DNA of 64,000 nucleotides from Streptomyces spiramyceticus (GCF_028807635.1 NZ_JARBAX010000002.1:930001-994000); one strand, 5' to 3'; shown: positions 52,129 through 60,567, counted from the stretch's first letter. A program made the numbers and translations. The notes: a model not told the origin generated them from the letters alone.

Positions 52129-53103
52129 TCAGGAGGCGGCGCGGGCCGCCATGCGGGCCTTGCGGGCGGCCAGCTTCTCGTCGAACTTGCTCGCCTCCGA
52201 GTCGAGGCCGTTCATGTAGAGGCCGAGCTCTTCCTGCGCCTTGAGACCCTCGGGGCCGAGCCCGTCGATCTCCAGGACCTTCAGGTAGCGAAGCACCGGC
52301 TGGAGCACGTCGTCGTGGTGGATCCGCATGTTGTAGATCTCGCCGATCGCCATCTGCGCGGCGGCGCGCTCGAAGCCGGGCATGCCGTGTCCGGGCATCC
52401 GGAAGTTCACGACGACGTCGCGCACCGACTGCATGGTCAGGTCGGGGGCGAGCTCGAAGGCCGCGCCGAGCAGGTTGCGGTAGAAGACCATGTGCAGGTT
52501 CTCGTCGGTCGCGATCCGCGCCAGCATCCGGTCGCAGACGGGGTCGCCCGACTGGTGGCCGGTGTTGCGGTGCGAGACGCGGGTGGCGAGCTCCTGGAAG
52601 GCGACGTACGCCACGGAGTGCAGCATCGAGTGGCGGTTGTCCGACTCGAAGCCCTCCGCCATGTGCGCCATGCGGAACTGCTCCAGCTTGTCCGGGTCCA
52701 CGGCGCGCGAGGTCAGCAGGTAGTCGCGCATCACGATGCCGTGCCGGCCCTCCTCCGCCGTCCAGCGGTGCACCCAGGTGCCCCAGGCGCCGTCGCGGCC
52801 GAAGAGGGAGGCGATCTCGTGGTGGTAGCTGGGGAGGTTGTCCTCGGTCAGCAGGTTGACGACGAGAGCGATCTTGCCGAGGTCGGTGACCTTGGACTGC
52901 TCGGGGTCCCAGGCCTGGCCGTCCTCGAAGAAGCCGGGGAAGTTCCGGCCGTCGGAGAACGGGACGTACTCGTGCGGCATCCAGTCCTTGGCGACCTTGA
53001 GATGGCGGTTGAGTTCCTTCTCCACCACCTCTTCCAGCGCGTACAGCAGTCGGGCGTCGGTCCACGCGTCCGAACTGCCGAGTTGGGGAGAGGTGATCGT
53101 CAC
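52129..53103 (-). CDS. Acyl-[acyl-carrier-protein] desaturase
   Basis: 324 aa soluble di-iron desaturase of the plant-type family. Iron ligands: TEDNLPSYHHE, EEGRHG and DENLHMVFYR. The N-terminus LLYALEEVVEKELNRHLKVAKDWMPHEYVPF is standard. It introduces a double bond in acyl-ACP or acyl-CoA, adjusting membrane fluidity. A strong palindrome cluster at 53139-53173 is in its promoter region. Confidence 0.94.
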   Translation of the reverse strand: MTITSPQLGSSDAWTDARLLYALEEVVEKELNRHLKVAKDWMPHEYVPFSDGRNFPGFFEDGQAWDPEQSKVTDLGKIALVVNLLTEDNLPSYHHEIASLFGRDGAWGTWVHRWTAEEGRHGIVMRDYLLTSRAVDPDKLEQFRMAHMAEGFESDNRHSMLHSVAYVAFQELATRVSHRNTGHQSGDPVCDRMLARIATDENLHMVFYRNLLGAAFELAPDLTMQSVRDVVVNFRMPGHGMPGFERAAAQMAIGEIYNMRIHHDDVLQPVLRYLKVLEIDGLGPEGLKAQEELGLYMNGLDSEASKFDEKLAARKARMAARAAS

Positions 53104-53138
53104 GAGTGTGCTCCTGGGGACTGGGGCTACGGGGAAAT

Positions 53139-53173
53139 ACCTACGCCCTCGTAGGTTACGAGACCGTAGGTTA
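53139..53173 (-). promoter_or_regulatory. Palindrome and repeat at the desaturase promoter
   Basis: ACCTACG-CCCT-CGTAGGT (53139-53156) is a perfect 7-bp-arm inverted repeat; CGTAGGTTA then recurs as a direct repeat at 53150 and 53165, 15 bp apart. The cluster is 36-70 bp upstream of the desaturase ATG. It looks like a TetR-family operator with two overlapping sites, as expected for a lipid-responsive gene. Confidence 0.55.
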
Positions 53174-53228
53174 AGGGGGTCGTAAGAGCTGAGCCAAGTC
53201 CGGCTGGGTAATGTCCCGTTACGTTCGG

Positions 53229-54005
53229 TTATGAATACAGGTCACGGAGGCGAACCGAGAGGCAAGTCACGCACCCTTCGAGCTTCTCGAACTCGCCGAT
53301 GTCCACCGGAACAGGTTCATAACCAAGATCGTTGAAGAGTTCCGCCGTCTTCGGTGCGCTCGCCGCCATCAGCAGCTTCCCGCCGCCCAGCAGCACCACA
53401 TGCGCCCCGGACTCCTCCGGCACCGGCAGGAAGCGCGGGAAGACGGAGGGTGCGTCCACCAGCGGCTCGAAGCCGATGAACGTGCCGTCGGGCAGCGCCG
53501 TGACCGCCGATTTCAGGTGCAGCACCTTGCTGACGGGCACGGCGACGATCCGTGCCCCGAGCGGCTCGAAGGCGGCCCGCAGCTGCTGCACCCCCGCCGC
53601 GTTGGTCCGTCCCCCGCGCCCCACGTAGATCGTGTCGCCCATCTTGAGGACGTCGCCGCCGTCCAGGGTGCCCGGCTCCCACACCCAGTTCACCGAGCAC
53701 CCGAGCCGCGCCACCGCCTCCTCCACGCCCACCGTCTCCGACCTGCGCGTTTCGGCCCCCGGCCGCGCGATCAGGGCCACATTCCGGTACATCACCACCG
53801 CGTCCTCGACGAACACCGCATCCGGGCAGTCGTCGGCCGGCGCCACCTCGACGGTCGCCCAGCCGTGCGCGCGCAGCGCCTCGGTGTACGCCTCCCACTG
53901 CGCGACGGCCAGTCCCGGATCGACGGGGCTCCGCTCGATGTGCGTGACGAGGCCTTCGGCGAGGCGCGGGCCGGGGCGGCGGACGAGGGCTTTTCTGCTG
54001 GGCAT
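53229..54005 (-). CDS. ddaH: Dimethylargininase (DDAH)
   Basis: 258 aa. Amidinotransferase-fold hydrolase converting N-methylated arginines to citrulline and methylamines. Conserved elements: DDCPDAVFVEDAVVM, WEPGTLDGGDVLKMGDTIYVG, catalytic His in VLHLKSAVT and Cys248 in GCVTCLSVRLRDLYS at the C-terminus. Length is typical. A solitary gene whose minus-strand neighbour downstream is the desaturase. Confidence 0.94.
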   Translation of the reverse strand: MPSRKALVRRPGPRLAEGLVTHIERSPVDPGLAVAQWEAYTEALRAHGWATVEVAPADDCPDAVFVEDAVVMYRNVALIARPGAETRRSETVGVEEAVARLGCSVNWVWEPGTLDGGDVLKMGDTIYVGRGGRTNAAGVQQLRAAFEPLGARIVAVPVSKVLHLKSAVTALPDGTFIGFEPLVDAPSVFPRFLPVPEESGAHVVLLGGGKLLMAASAPKTAELFNDLGYEPVPVDIGEFEKLEGCVTCLSVRLRDLYS

Positions 54006-54123
54006 GGGCAGTCTCTCCAGAATCAGAGCGGGTGACCGGCATCACGAGCCTTCCCCATGAAGACGAACGCACGCACGACGCCTCCGGTGCCCGTTTTACG
54101 GCACTGTCACCTCTTACGTCACT

Positions 54124-55731
54124 CTACGTCGCTGTCGCCTCCTCGCCCCCGAGCTCCAGCCGCCGGGTGATGCCGATCGACTCCAGGAACGGCTCGTCGT
54201 GGCTCGCCACGATCAGCGCACCCTCGTACGACTCCAGGGCCTGAGTCAGCCGGCGCACACTCGCGATGTCCAGGTTGTTCGTCGGCTCGTCGAGCATCAG
54301 CAACTGCGGCGCGGGCTCCGCGAGCAGCAGCGCCGCCAAAGTGGCGCGGAACCGCTCGCCGCCCGACAGGGTCCCGGCCGCCTGATCGGCACGCGCCCCC
54401 TTGAACAGGAAGCGCGCGAGCCGCGCCCTGATGACGTTGTTGGTCGCCGAAGGCGCGAACCGCGCCACGTTCTCGGCCACGCTCAGCGCGTCGTCCAGTA
54501 CGTCGAGCCGCTGGGGCAGAAAGCGCAGCGGGACGTGGGCGACGGCCTCGCCCGACACCGGTTCCAGATCGCCGGTGATCGTCCGCAGCAGCGTCGTCTT
54601 GCCCGCCCCGTTGCGCCCGACCAGCGCGATTCGCTCCGGGCCGCGCAGCTCGAACCCGCCGTCGATTCCCGCCCCGTGCCGCAATGCGAGATCGCGCAGC
54701 GTCAGCACCCTGCGGCCCGGATGCACTGTGGTGTGCGGCAGTACGACGTTGATCTCGTCGTCGTCGCGCACCGCATCGGCGGCCTCGCTCAGCCGGTCCC
54801 TGGCCTCCGCCAGTTTCTCGGTGTGCATGATGCGGTGCTTGCCCGCCGACTCCTGGGCGGCGCGCTTGCGGGCCCCCATGACGATCTTCGGCTCGCGCTT
54901 GTTGTCGTTCATCTTCTGCCCGTACCGCTTCCGGCGGGCCAACTTGACGTGCGCGTCGGCCAGTTCCTTCTTCTGCCGGTGCACGTCGGCCTCGGCGGCC
55001 CGCACCATGCGTTCGGCCGCCTCCTGCTCGACGGCCAGCGCCCCCTCGTACGCCGAGAAGTTGCCGCCGTACCAACGGACTTCGCCCTCGCGCAGTTCGG
55101 CGATCCGGTCCACGCGCTCCAGCAGTTCACGGTCGTGGCTGACCACGACCATCACACCGGGCCAGGCCTCGACCGCCGCGTACAGGTGCTCCCGCGCGTG
55201 CCGGTCCAGATTGTTCGTCGGCTCGTCGAGCAGGAGTACGTCCGGGCGGCGCAGCAGCAGCGCGGCCAGCCGCAGCAGCACGGACTCGCCGCCGGACACC
55301 TCGCCGATGGTCCGGTCGAGGCCGATCCGGGCGAGCCCGAGCTGATCGAGGGTGGCGCGGGCGCGCTCCTCGACGTCCCAGTCGTCGCCGACGGCGGTGA
55401 AGTGCTCCTCCGTCGCCTCGCCCGCCTCGATGGCGTGCAGCGCGGCGCGGGCACCGGCGATGCCCAGGGCTTCGTCGACGCGCAGCCCGGTGTCGAGGAC
55501 CAGGTTCTGGGGGAGATAGCCGACCTCTCCGGCCACCTGGATCTTGCCGCTGGTCGGCGTGAGTTCACGGGCCGCCAGCCGCAACAGGGTCGATTTGCCG
55601 GAGCCGTTGAGTCCGATCAGGCCGGTTCTGCCGGGCCCGACAGCCAGCTGGAAGTCGTCGAACACGGGTGTCCCGTCCGGCCAGCCGAATGACAGCGCGG
55701 AGCAGGTGAGATGGGTGGGGAAGGTAGACAA
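54124..55731 (-). CDS. ABC-F family ATPase (ribosome-protection type)
   Basis: 535 aa from TTG 55731, chosen because GGGAGG lies 6 bp upstream; ATG 55767 is an alternative. Two fused nucleotide-binding domains: Walker A GLNGSGKST and GRNGAGKTT, signatures SGGESVLL and LSGGERFRA, Walker B LLLDEPTNNLD twice. They are joined by a basic helical linker (VHRQKKELADAHVKLARRKRYGQKM). No membrane domain. ABC-F proteins act on the ribosome, and many actinomycete members displace macrolides, lincosamides or pleuromutilins. A leader of about 240 nt suggests attenuation control. Confidence 0.9.
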   Translation of the reverse strand: MSTFPTHLTCSALSFGWPDGTPVFDDFQLAVGPGRTGLIGLNGSGKSTLLRLAARELTPTSGKIQVAGEVGYLPQNLVLDTGLRVDEALGIAGARAALHAIEAGEATEEHFTAVGDDWDVEERARATLDQLGLARIGLDRTIGEVSGGESVLLRLAALLLRRPDVLLLDEPTNNLDRHAREHLYAAVEAWPGVMVVVSHDRELLERVDRIAELREGEVRWYGGNFSAYEGALAVEQEAAERMVRAAEADVHRQKKELADAHVKLARRKRYGQKMNDNKREPKIVMGARKRAAQESAGKHRIMHTEKLAEARDRLSEAADAVRDDDEINVVLPHTTVHPGRRVLTLRDLALRHGAGIDGGFELRGPERIALVGRNGAGKTTLLRTITGDLEPVSGEAVAHVPLRFLPQRLDVLDDALSVAENVARFAPSATNNVIRARLARFLFKGARADQAAGTLSGGERFRATLAALLLAEPAPQLLMLDEPTNNLDIASVRRLTQALESYEGALIVASHDEPFLESIGITRRLELGGEEATAT

Positions 55732-55885
55732 GGGGTGCCTCCCGGTTGCTGGGAACAAACAGGGCAACGGGTGGAGACACCGGGGCGGCGACGACTTGTG
55801 GGTCTGTGGCAGGAGGGCCTCGCCAGGACGGCGAAATGGCCCCGGTCCGGGGTGGACGGCTCAAGTGCCGAGGTCGCACGCGGGG

Positions 55886-55906
55886 CGCACAGACGGAAGC
55901 TGTGCG
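55886..55906 (-). promoter_or_regulatory. Leader hairpin of the ABC-F gene
   Basis: CGCACAG and CTGTGCG form a perfect 7-bp stem with a 7-nt loop in the long leader, just after the small upstream reading frame. Possible attenuator or part of an antiterminator switch. Confidence 0.4.
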
Positions 55907-55916
55907 ACGCGGTGTC

Positions 55917-55943
55917 TCAGGACCTCAGACGAGCAACGTCCAT
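55917..55943 (-). CDS. Eight-codon upstream ORF in the ABC-F leader
   Basis: ATG to TGA encodes MDVARLRS. It sits between the predicted promoter and the leader hairpin of the ABC-F gene. GGAG directly precedes the ATG, closer than ideal. Position fits a drug-sensing leader peptide, as known for some actinomycete ABC-F genes, but so short a frame can occur by chance. Confidence 0.3.
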   Translation of the reverse strand: MDVARLRS

Positions 55944-55972
55944 CTCCGATCGACGACAACAGGGCCACGACC

Positions 55973-56002
55973 AAAGTACGACGCCCTCTTGCCGACCGCC
56001 AA
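55973..56002 (-). promoter_or_regulatory. Predicted promoter of the ABC-F gene
   Basis: Reading leftward: TTGGCG (56002-55997), 18 bp, TACTTT (55978-55973). It is the best sigma-70-like match in the 310-bp gap between the SsgA-like and ABC-F genes and would give a leader of roughly 235 nt. Confidence 0.45.
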
Positions 56003-56041
56003 CCGATTTATCGCGGGGCCGGGCGCAGAGGCGGCTGCGCC

Positions 56042-56458
56042 CTAGAGCGCGTCGCGCAGCAGCTCTGCCAGGTCGTGGTCGACGTCGAGGTGCAGGTGTT
56101 CGCCGCCGACGGGGACCAGTTCGTCCGTGCGCTTGAGGAAGCGGCGCAGGTCGGCGGTGCGGATGTGCACCATCGCGGTGCCCTCCAGTGCATGGAATTC
56201 CAGCACCGTGCGCCCGTACCCGTACGGCCGCACCTGTACGTCGCCCAGACCGGCCCGCCTGTCGACGCCTGTCAGCAGCAGCTCACGGGCGAACGCCCAC
56301 GAGACCTCGACGCCCTCCAGCGTCGCTGTGGGCGGGAAGGCCATGCGTACGGCGAAGGGATCGGCGCGGTCGTACCGCAGGACGGCGCTGACGATCTCCA
56401 TCCGGGGCGTGGACGAGACCAGACGGGCCTGCACGGATTGCTCAATCACGGGGGCCAT
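56042..56458 (-). CDS. SsgA-family sporulation/cell-division regulator
   Basis: 138 aa SsgA-like protein (SALP). Family features: YDRADPFAVRMAF, VSWAFARELLLTGV, GDVQVRPYG and VLEFHALEGTAMVHIRTADLRRFLKRT. SALPs are unique to morphologically complex actinomycetes and guide septum placement and autolysis during sporulation. Its own upstream region has a GTGAC-CTGC-GTCAC palindrome. Confidence 0.93.
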   Translation of the reverse strand: MAPVIEQSVQARLVSSTPRMEIVSAVLRYDRADPFAVRMAFPPTATLEGVEVSWAFARELLLTGVDRRAGLGDVQVRPYGYGRTVLEFHALEGTAMVHIRTADLRRFLKRTDELVPVGGEHLHLDVDHDLAELLRDAL

Positions 56459-56546
56459 GGCCTGATCCCTCTCACGACTCGGTGCTGCTGCGGTGTGTCA
56501 CAGGGACAGACGTAGAAACTCGCCATTCCGTGCATGCGGAGGTGGC

Positions 56547-56560
56547 GTGACCTGCGTCAC
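56547..56560. promoter_or_regulatory. Crp-like palindrome between the GNAT remnant and the SsgA-like gene
   Basis: GTGAC-CTGC-GTCAC resembles the actinomycete Crp motif (GTG-N6-CAC with flanking AC). It is about 90 bp upstream of the SsgA-like start and just beyond the end of the remnant gene. Confidence 0.35.
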
Positions 56561-56562
56561 CG

Positions 56563-56739
56563 TCAGTCTGAGACTTTGCTGGTGCTTTGGTGGAGGAGGT
56601 CCTGGTATTCGGGGTGCCGGGCGATGTAGCCGCGCCCGTGGGTCCTGATGTACTGCGTGAACCCCGCGACGGCGTCCGAGCCGTCCACCCGGGCCTCGTA
56701 GCGGTCTGCTCCTGGGGCGTCAGTGACCGTGACTGCCAT
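56563..56739 (-). pseudogene. Internally deleted YidJ/YjdJ-type GNAT acetyltransferase
   Basis: A 58-codon open frame with a good ribosome site (GAGGGAG, 9 bp). The N-terminus (TDAPGADRYEARVDG, then GFTQYIRT) and C-terminus (YIARHPEYQDLLHQSTSKVSD) are those of small GNAT proteins of about 95 aa. The middle, which carries the acetyl-CoA-binding VHTEV...G-G loop, is missing without a frame break. It is therefore either a remnant or an expressed micro-protein without enzyme activity. Confidence 0.65.
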
Positions 56740-56855
56740 GACGGTTGCTCCCTCGGTACGTCGTTTCTCCGGCCCATCCCCCGGCCAACCTCAGGAAGAT
56801 GGGCCGGGGGTCGCACCCTGGACGGGACTGGTGCGTTGGGCTAGCTTCCAGCGCC

Positions 56856-57953
56856 ATGAGGGGCATGGGGAAGACGAGACGAATGGTGTCGCTGGGACTG
56901 TGCGGGGCGGCGCTGGCCGCCGCTCTGGCCGCACCGGCGCAGGCGGACGTGCCGGCAGAGGAGGCCCAGGGGCGGGGGCTCGGCTGGCACCTGAAGGACA
57001 CCGGCACGGACGTACGGTTCCGGGGCCTCGCCGCGGTCAGCAGGAAGACGGCGTGGGTGGCCGGGTCCAAGGGCACGGTCCTGCGCACCGCCGACGGCGG
57101 CCGGAGCTGGCGAAATGTTTCGCCGCCGGGCGCGGGGGAGCTGGAATTCCGCGACATCGAGGCCTTCGGTGCGCGCCGGGCGGTAGTGCTGGCCATCGGC
57201 GAGGGCGAGGCGTCCCGGGTCTTTCGCACCGAGGACGGCGGCGCGACCTGGACCGAGAGCTTCCGCAACACCGACCCGAAGGCGTTCTACGACTGCGTCA
57301 CCTTCTTCGACAGCCGTAACGGCCTGGCGATGAGCGACCCGGTCGACGGCAAGTACCGCATCCTGTCCACCGGCGACGGCGGCAAGTCCTGGAAGGTCCT
57401 GCCGACCGACGGAATGCCGGCCGCGCAGACCGGCGAGGCGGGCTTCGCAGCGAGCGGCCAGTGCCTGGTCAGCGCCGGGGCGCGGGACGTGTGGCTGGCG
57501 ACGGGCGGGGGCGCGACCGGCCGGGTGCTGCACTCCGCCGATCGCGGCCTGACCTGGACCGCCGCCGAATCGACGATCCCGGCGGGTGACTCGGCGCGGG
57601 GCGTCTTCGGGCTCGCCTTCCGTGACCGGACCCACCGGAACCACGGCATCGCGGTCGGCGGCGACTACCGCAAGGACCAGCCGTCCCCACGGGCGGCGGC
57701 GGTGACCGCGGACGGCGGACGCAGCTGGCGGCAGTCGACGACGCCGCCGCCGGCGTACCGTTCCGGGGTCGCATGGCTGCCGCACACGAAGTCTGCGGCG
57801 CTGGCGGTCGGTCCCACGGGTACGGACATCACGCTGGACGGCGGGCGGAGCTGGCGCACGGTCGATACGGGGTCGTACGACACAGTGGACTGTGCTCGGG
57901 ACGGGGGCTGCTGGGCGTCGGGGGAGAAGGGGCGAGTGGCGGCCCTGGGCTGA
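56856..57953 (+). CDS. Secreted BNR/Ycf48-like beta-propeller protein
   Basis: 365 aa from ATG 56856; in-frame ATGs at 56865 and 56883 are equally possible because no start has a strong ribosome site. Signal peptide (MVSLGLCGAALAAALAAPAQA), then repeated Asp-box motifs (TADGGRSWRNV, TEDGGATWTES, TGDGGKSWKVL, SADRGLTWTA, TADGGRSWRQS, TLDGGRSWRTV) as in sialidase-like and photosystem-assembly-factor-like propellers. In non-photosynthetic bacteria these are exported proteins of unknown binding role. Confidence 0.85.
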   Translation: MRGMGKTRRMVSLGLCGAALAAALAAPAQADVPAEEAQGRGLGWHLKDTGTDVRFRGLAAVSRKTAWVAGSKGTVLRTADGGRSWRNVSPPGAGELEFRDIEAFGARRAVVLAIGEGEASRVFRTEDGGATWTESFRNTDPKAFYDCVTFFDSRNGLAMSDPVDGKYRILSTGDGGKSWKVLPTDGMPAAQTGEAGFAASGQCLVSAGARDVWLATGGGATGRVLHSADRGLTWTAAESTIPAGDSARGVFGLAFRDRTHRNHGIAVGGDYRKDQPSPRAAAVTADGGRSWRQSTTPPPAYRSGVAWLPHTKSAALAVGPTGTDITLDGGRSWRTVDTGSYDTVDCARDGGCWASGEKGRVAALG

Positions 57954-57955
57954 CA

Positions 57956-57983
57956 GTGCGGGTTGCCTGCGGCGCTGTTCCCC
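57956..57983 (+). repeat. Copy of the 28-bp GC-rich intergenic repeat
   Basis: GTGCGGGTTGCCTGCGGCGC then TGTTCCCC. It shares its first 20 bases exactly with the segment embedded in the NRPS gene (reverse orientation) and forms the left arm of the terminator below. Confidence 0.7.
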
Positions 57984-58003
57984 AGGGGAACAGCGCCGCA
58001 GGC
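57965..58003. terminator. Bidirectional terminator with 19-bp perfect stem
   Basis: GCCTGCGGCGCTGTTCCCC (57965-57983), one A, then its exact complement 57985-58003. It lies between the convergent beta-propeller and YciI genes, 12 bp from the former stop and 6 bp from the latter. Confidence 0.88.
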
Positions 58004-58008
58004 ACCGC

Positions 58009-58311
58009 TTACGCCGACGGCAACTGCTGCCTGAACGGGGCCAGTTCCGGCGCCGTCTTCGTCGCGATGAACTCAGTGATCCGGTACGAGCACACGCCCC
58101 CCACCGTAAAAGGATCCGCCGCCGCGATCTTCTCGATCTGCGTGCGGTCGTCCCCGACGGCCAGGATCACCCCGCCGTCACGCGGCTGCTTGCGTCCCGA
58201 GGCGATGAAGACTCCCGCCTCGTACTGCGCGTCCAGCCAGGCCACGTGCGCTTCGAGCAGCTCCTCGACGCGCTCAAGGGGTGCGGTGTAGGTCAACTCC
58301 AGTACGAACAT
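58009..58311 (-). CDS. YciI family protein
   Basis: 100 aa, ATG 58311. YciI-like fold: MFVLELTYTAPLERVEELLEAHVAWLDAQYEAGVF, SGRKQPRDGGVILA and DPFTVGGVCSYRITEF. These small ferredoxin-like proteins carry a His/Asp pair (His22 and Asp in DGG) and have no firmly established role. Divergent from endonuclease V with 33 bp between starts. Confidence 0.9.
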   Translation of the reverse strand: MFVLELTYTAPLERVEELLEAHVAWLDAQYEAGVFIASGRKQPRDGGVILAVGDDRTQIEKIAAADPFTVGGVCSYRITEFIATKTAPELAPFRQQLPSA

Positions 58312-58344
58312 GAGCGCCAGGCTACCCCGTACCCTCTGACCACT

Positions 58345-59019
58345 ATGGACGAGACCGAAGCCCGCGCCATCCAGGACGAACTGCGCACCCGAGTCGTGCT
58401 CGACGAGCCCGGCCCCCCGCCCGGCACCGGCCTGGTGACCGGCGTCGACGTGGCGTACGACGACGAGCGTGACGTCGTCGCGGCGGCAGCGGTCGTCCTC
58501 GACGCCGCAACCCTCGCCGTCGTCGAGGAGGCCACCGCCGTCGGCCACGTCACCTTCCCCTACGTGCCCGGCCTGCTGGCCTTCCGGGAGCTCCCGACGG
58601 TGCTGGCCGCCCTTGAGTCCCTCTCCTCCGACCCCGGCCTCGTGGTCTGCGACGGCTACGGACGCGCCCACCCTCGCCGCTTCGGTCTGGCCAGTCACCT
58701 CGGCGTCGTCACGGGTCTCGCGACGATCGGCGTCGCCAAGAACCCCTTCACCTTCACCTACGAACAGCCGGGCTTCCGGCGCGGATCCGCGTCCCCGCTG
58801 CTGGACGAGGCGGGGGAGGAAGTCGGCCGGGCGCTGCGTACCCAGGACGGTGTGAAGCCGGTGTTCGTTTCCGTCGGCCACCGGGTGAGCCTGGACAACG
58901 CCTGCGCCCACACCTTGCACCTGGCCCCCGGCTACCGCCTTCCGGAGTCGACGCGCAGGTCGGACGCCCTGTGCCGCCGTGCGCTGCGGGAAGCCACCGG
59001 TTTTGGAACAACCGCGTAA
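58345..59019 (+). CDS. nfi: Endonuclease V
   Basis: 224 aa. Nicks DNA or RNA next to deaminated purines (hypoxanthine). Active-site and substrate elements: GVDVAYDD (catalytic Asp), YVPGLLAFRELPTVLAALE, VVCDGYGRAHPRRFGLASHLGV and IGVAKNPF (usually AKS), plus HRVSLDNACAHTL. Length matches the family. Confidence 0.93.
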   Translation: MDETEARAIQDELRTRVVLDEPGPPPGTGLVTGVDVAYDDERDVVAAAAVVLDAATLAVVEEATAVGHVTFPYVPGLLAFRELPTVLAALESLSSDPGLVVCDGYGRAHPRRFGLASHLGVVTGLATIGVAKNPFTFTYEQPGFRRGSASPLLDEAGEEVGRALRTQDGVKPVFVSVGHRVSLDNACAHTLHLAPGYRLPESTRRSDALCRRALREATGFGTTA

Positions 59020-59070
59020 CTGAGTACGTGTACGGATGTTCGGGGAACTGGGATGCGGCAGGGTGATCGT

Positions 59071-59247
59071 ATGACCACGCACTCCGAACATCCCACGCAC
59101 CCCAGGCCGTCCGAGGCGCTCGAATCCGTCACCCTCCACCGCGCGGGCCGGCGTATGACGATGGGCATTCTGGTCGGTGGTCTGGCCGCGCTGGGGTGGA
59201 CGGGCGGGATGATCTACACCATCGCGGGGTGGGTGACCGGCCCCTGA
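59071..59247 (+). CDS. Small membrane protein
   Basis: 58 aa from ATG 59071 (AGGGTGA upstream); ATG 59053 would add 6 residues. A hydrophilic N-terminus and one helix (MTMGILVGGLAALGWTGGMIYTIAGWV). No recognised domain. The codon pattern is Streptomyces-like, and it lies between two known genes on the same strand as endonuclease V. Confidence 0.5.
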   Translation: MTTHSEHPTHPRPSEALESVTLHRAGRRMTMGILVGGLAALGWTGGMIYTIAGWVTGP

Positions 59248-59284
59248 GCCCGGCAGGCCGGGCCGATCACCCCGGCACATCGGC

Positions 59285-60475
59285 TCAGCGCACGGCCGCG
59301 ACCCGGAACCCGATCCCCGCCGCCTGCAGCCGCTCAAGCAGCGCGTCACCCATCGCCACCGCCGTCGTGACCTGCCCCGACGTCGGAGGCAGTGTGTCGA
59401 AGGCCAGGCACAGCGCGGACTCGGCGAGCATCTTCGCCGTCTCGCCGTAGCCGGGATCGCCGCCCGACACCTCGGTGAACACCCGGCGCCCGCCGCCCTC
59501 GCCCACGAAGCGCACCGTGAACCAGCTCCTGGCCCTGCGCTCCTCGTCAGGGCCCGAGCCCGCCGCGTACTTGCTCATCAGCCACTCGCGCGCCGCCGGA
59601 AGCTGGGCGAGTGCGAAGAGCGCGCCCGCCGCGACCGTCCCGCCCGCAGCGATCGGCAGCCGCTTCACCGCCGCGTAATGGCGGTACCGGAAATCCGGGC
59701 CGTACCGGGCGAGCGCGGCCGCCGAACGGGCCACGACCTGCGGATCGATGGTCGCCAGCGGCAGCGCCCAGGTGCCCGTCTCGCGGCTTCGCCGAGGCGC
59801 ACTCAGCGGCGCCCGAGCCCGCCTCCCCATGAGCCGCGGTTCGTGCAGCCGCCGCTCCTTGGCGGCCTGAAGCGTCTGCCTGCTGCGCCCGAAGGCGGTG
59901 AGCGCGGAGGCGAAGGTGCCGCCCGAGAACATCGCGTTGGAGCGTACGAATCCATCGATCCGCAGGGGTACGTCCTCCGGCAGCTGCTGGACCGTGAAGT
60001 ACACCCCGAGGTCGTGCGGGATCGAGTCGAAGCCGCAGGCGTGGACGATGCGCGCCCCGGTCTCCCTGGCCCGCGCGTCGTACCCGAGGTACATCCGGTC
60101 GGCGAACTCCGGCTCACCCGACAGGTCCGCGTAGTCCGTCCCCGCCTCGGCGCAGGCGGCGACCAGGCCCTCGCCGTACAGGATGTACGGGCCGACGGTC
60201 GTGGCGACGACGCGCGTGCTCTCGGCGAGTTCGCGCAGGGAGTCCGGGTCGGACGCGTCGGCGCGCAGGACGGGGAGCTTCGCGCATGCGGGGTTGATGG
60301 CGGTGAGCCGTTCGCGGAGTTGCTCCAGCTTCGCGGGGGTACGTCCGGCGAGCGCCCAGCGGCACTCGGCGGGGGCGTGCGCGGCGAGGTACTCCGCGGT
60401 CAGTTGCCCGACGAAGCCTGTCGCACCGAAGAGCACGATGTCGTATGCGTGCTCCGCCCCGTTCCGTCTGCTCAT
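59285..60475 (-). CDS. Saccharopine dehydrogenase-like / trans-acting enoyl reductase family protein
   Basis: 396 aa from ATG 60475 (GGAGGG upstream). N-terminal NAD(P)-binding YDIVLFGATGFVGQLTAEYLAAHAP and LAGRTPAKLEQLRERL, then VVATTVGPYILYGEGLVAACAEAGTDYADLSGE and HACGFDSIPHDLGVY, all diagnostic of the actinomycete group that includes mycobacterial Rv2953-type trans-acting enoyl reductases. Substrate in Streptomyces unknown. Confidence 0.88.
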   Translation of the reverse strand: MSRRNGAEHAYDIVLFGATGFVGQLTAEYLAAHAPAECRWALAGRTPAKLEQLRERLTAINPACAKLPVLRADASDPDSLRELAESTRVVATTVGPYILYGEGLVAACAEAGTDYADLSGEPEFADRMYLGYDARARETGARIVHACGFDSIPHDLGVYFTVQQLPEDVPLRIDGFVRSNAMFSGGTFASALTAFGRSRQTLQAAKERRLHEPRLMGRRARAPLSAPRRSRETGTWALPLATIDPQVVARSAAALARYGPDFRYRHYAAVKRLPIAAGGTVAAGALFALAQLPAAREWLMSKYAAGSGPDEERRARSWFTVRFVGEGGGRRVFTEVSGGDPGYGETAKMLAESALCLAFDTLPPTSGQVTTAVAMGDALLERLQAAGIGFRVAAVR

Positions 60476-60567
60476 CGAGCCCTCCGCCGTTCGTCCCGTT
60501 GTCCCGCGCCGTTGTCGGTGGCCGAGGCTAGCGTGGGGCGCAAGAGAGTGCGACCAGGGAGGCATGC

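Noticed and set aside
56472..56816. A 114-codon minus-strand frame
   Set aside because: Out of frame with the GNAT-derived frame at 56563-56739, which has the ribosome site and recognisable protein ends.
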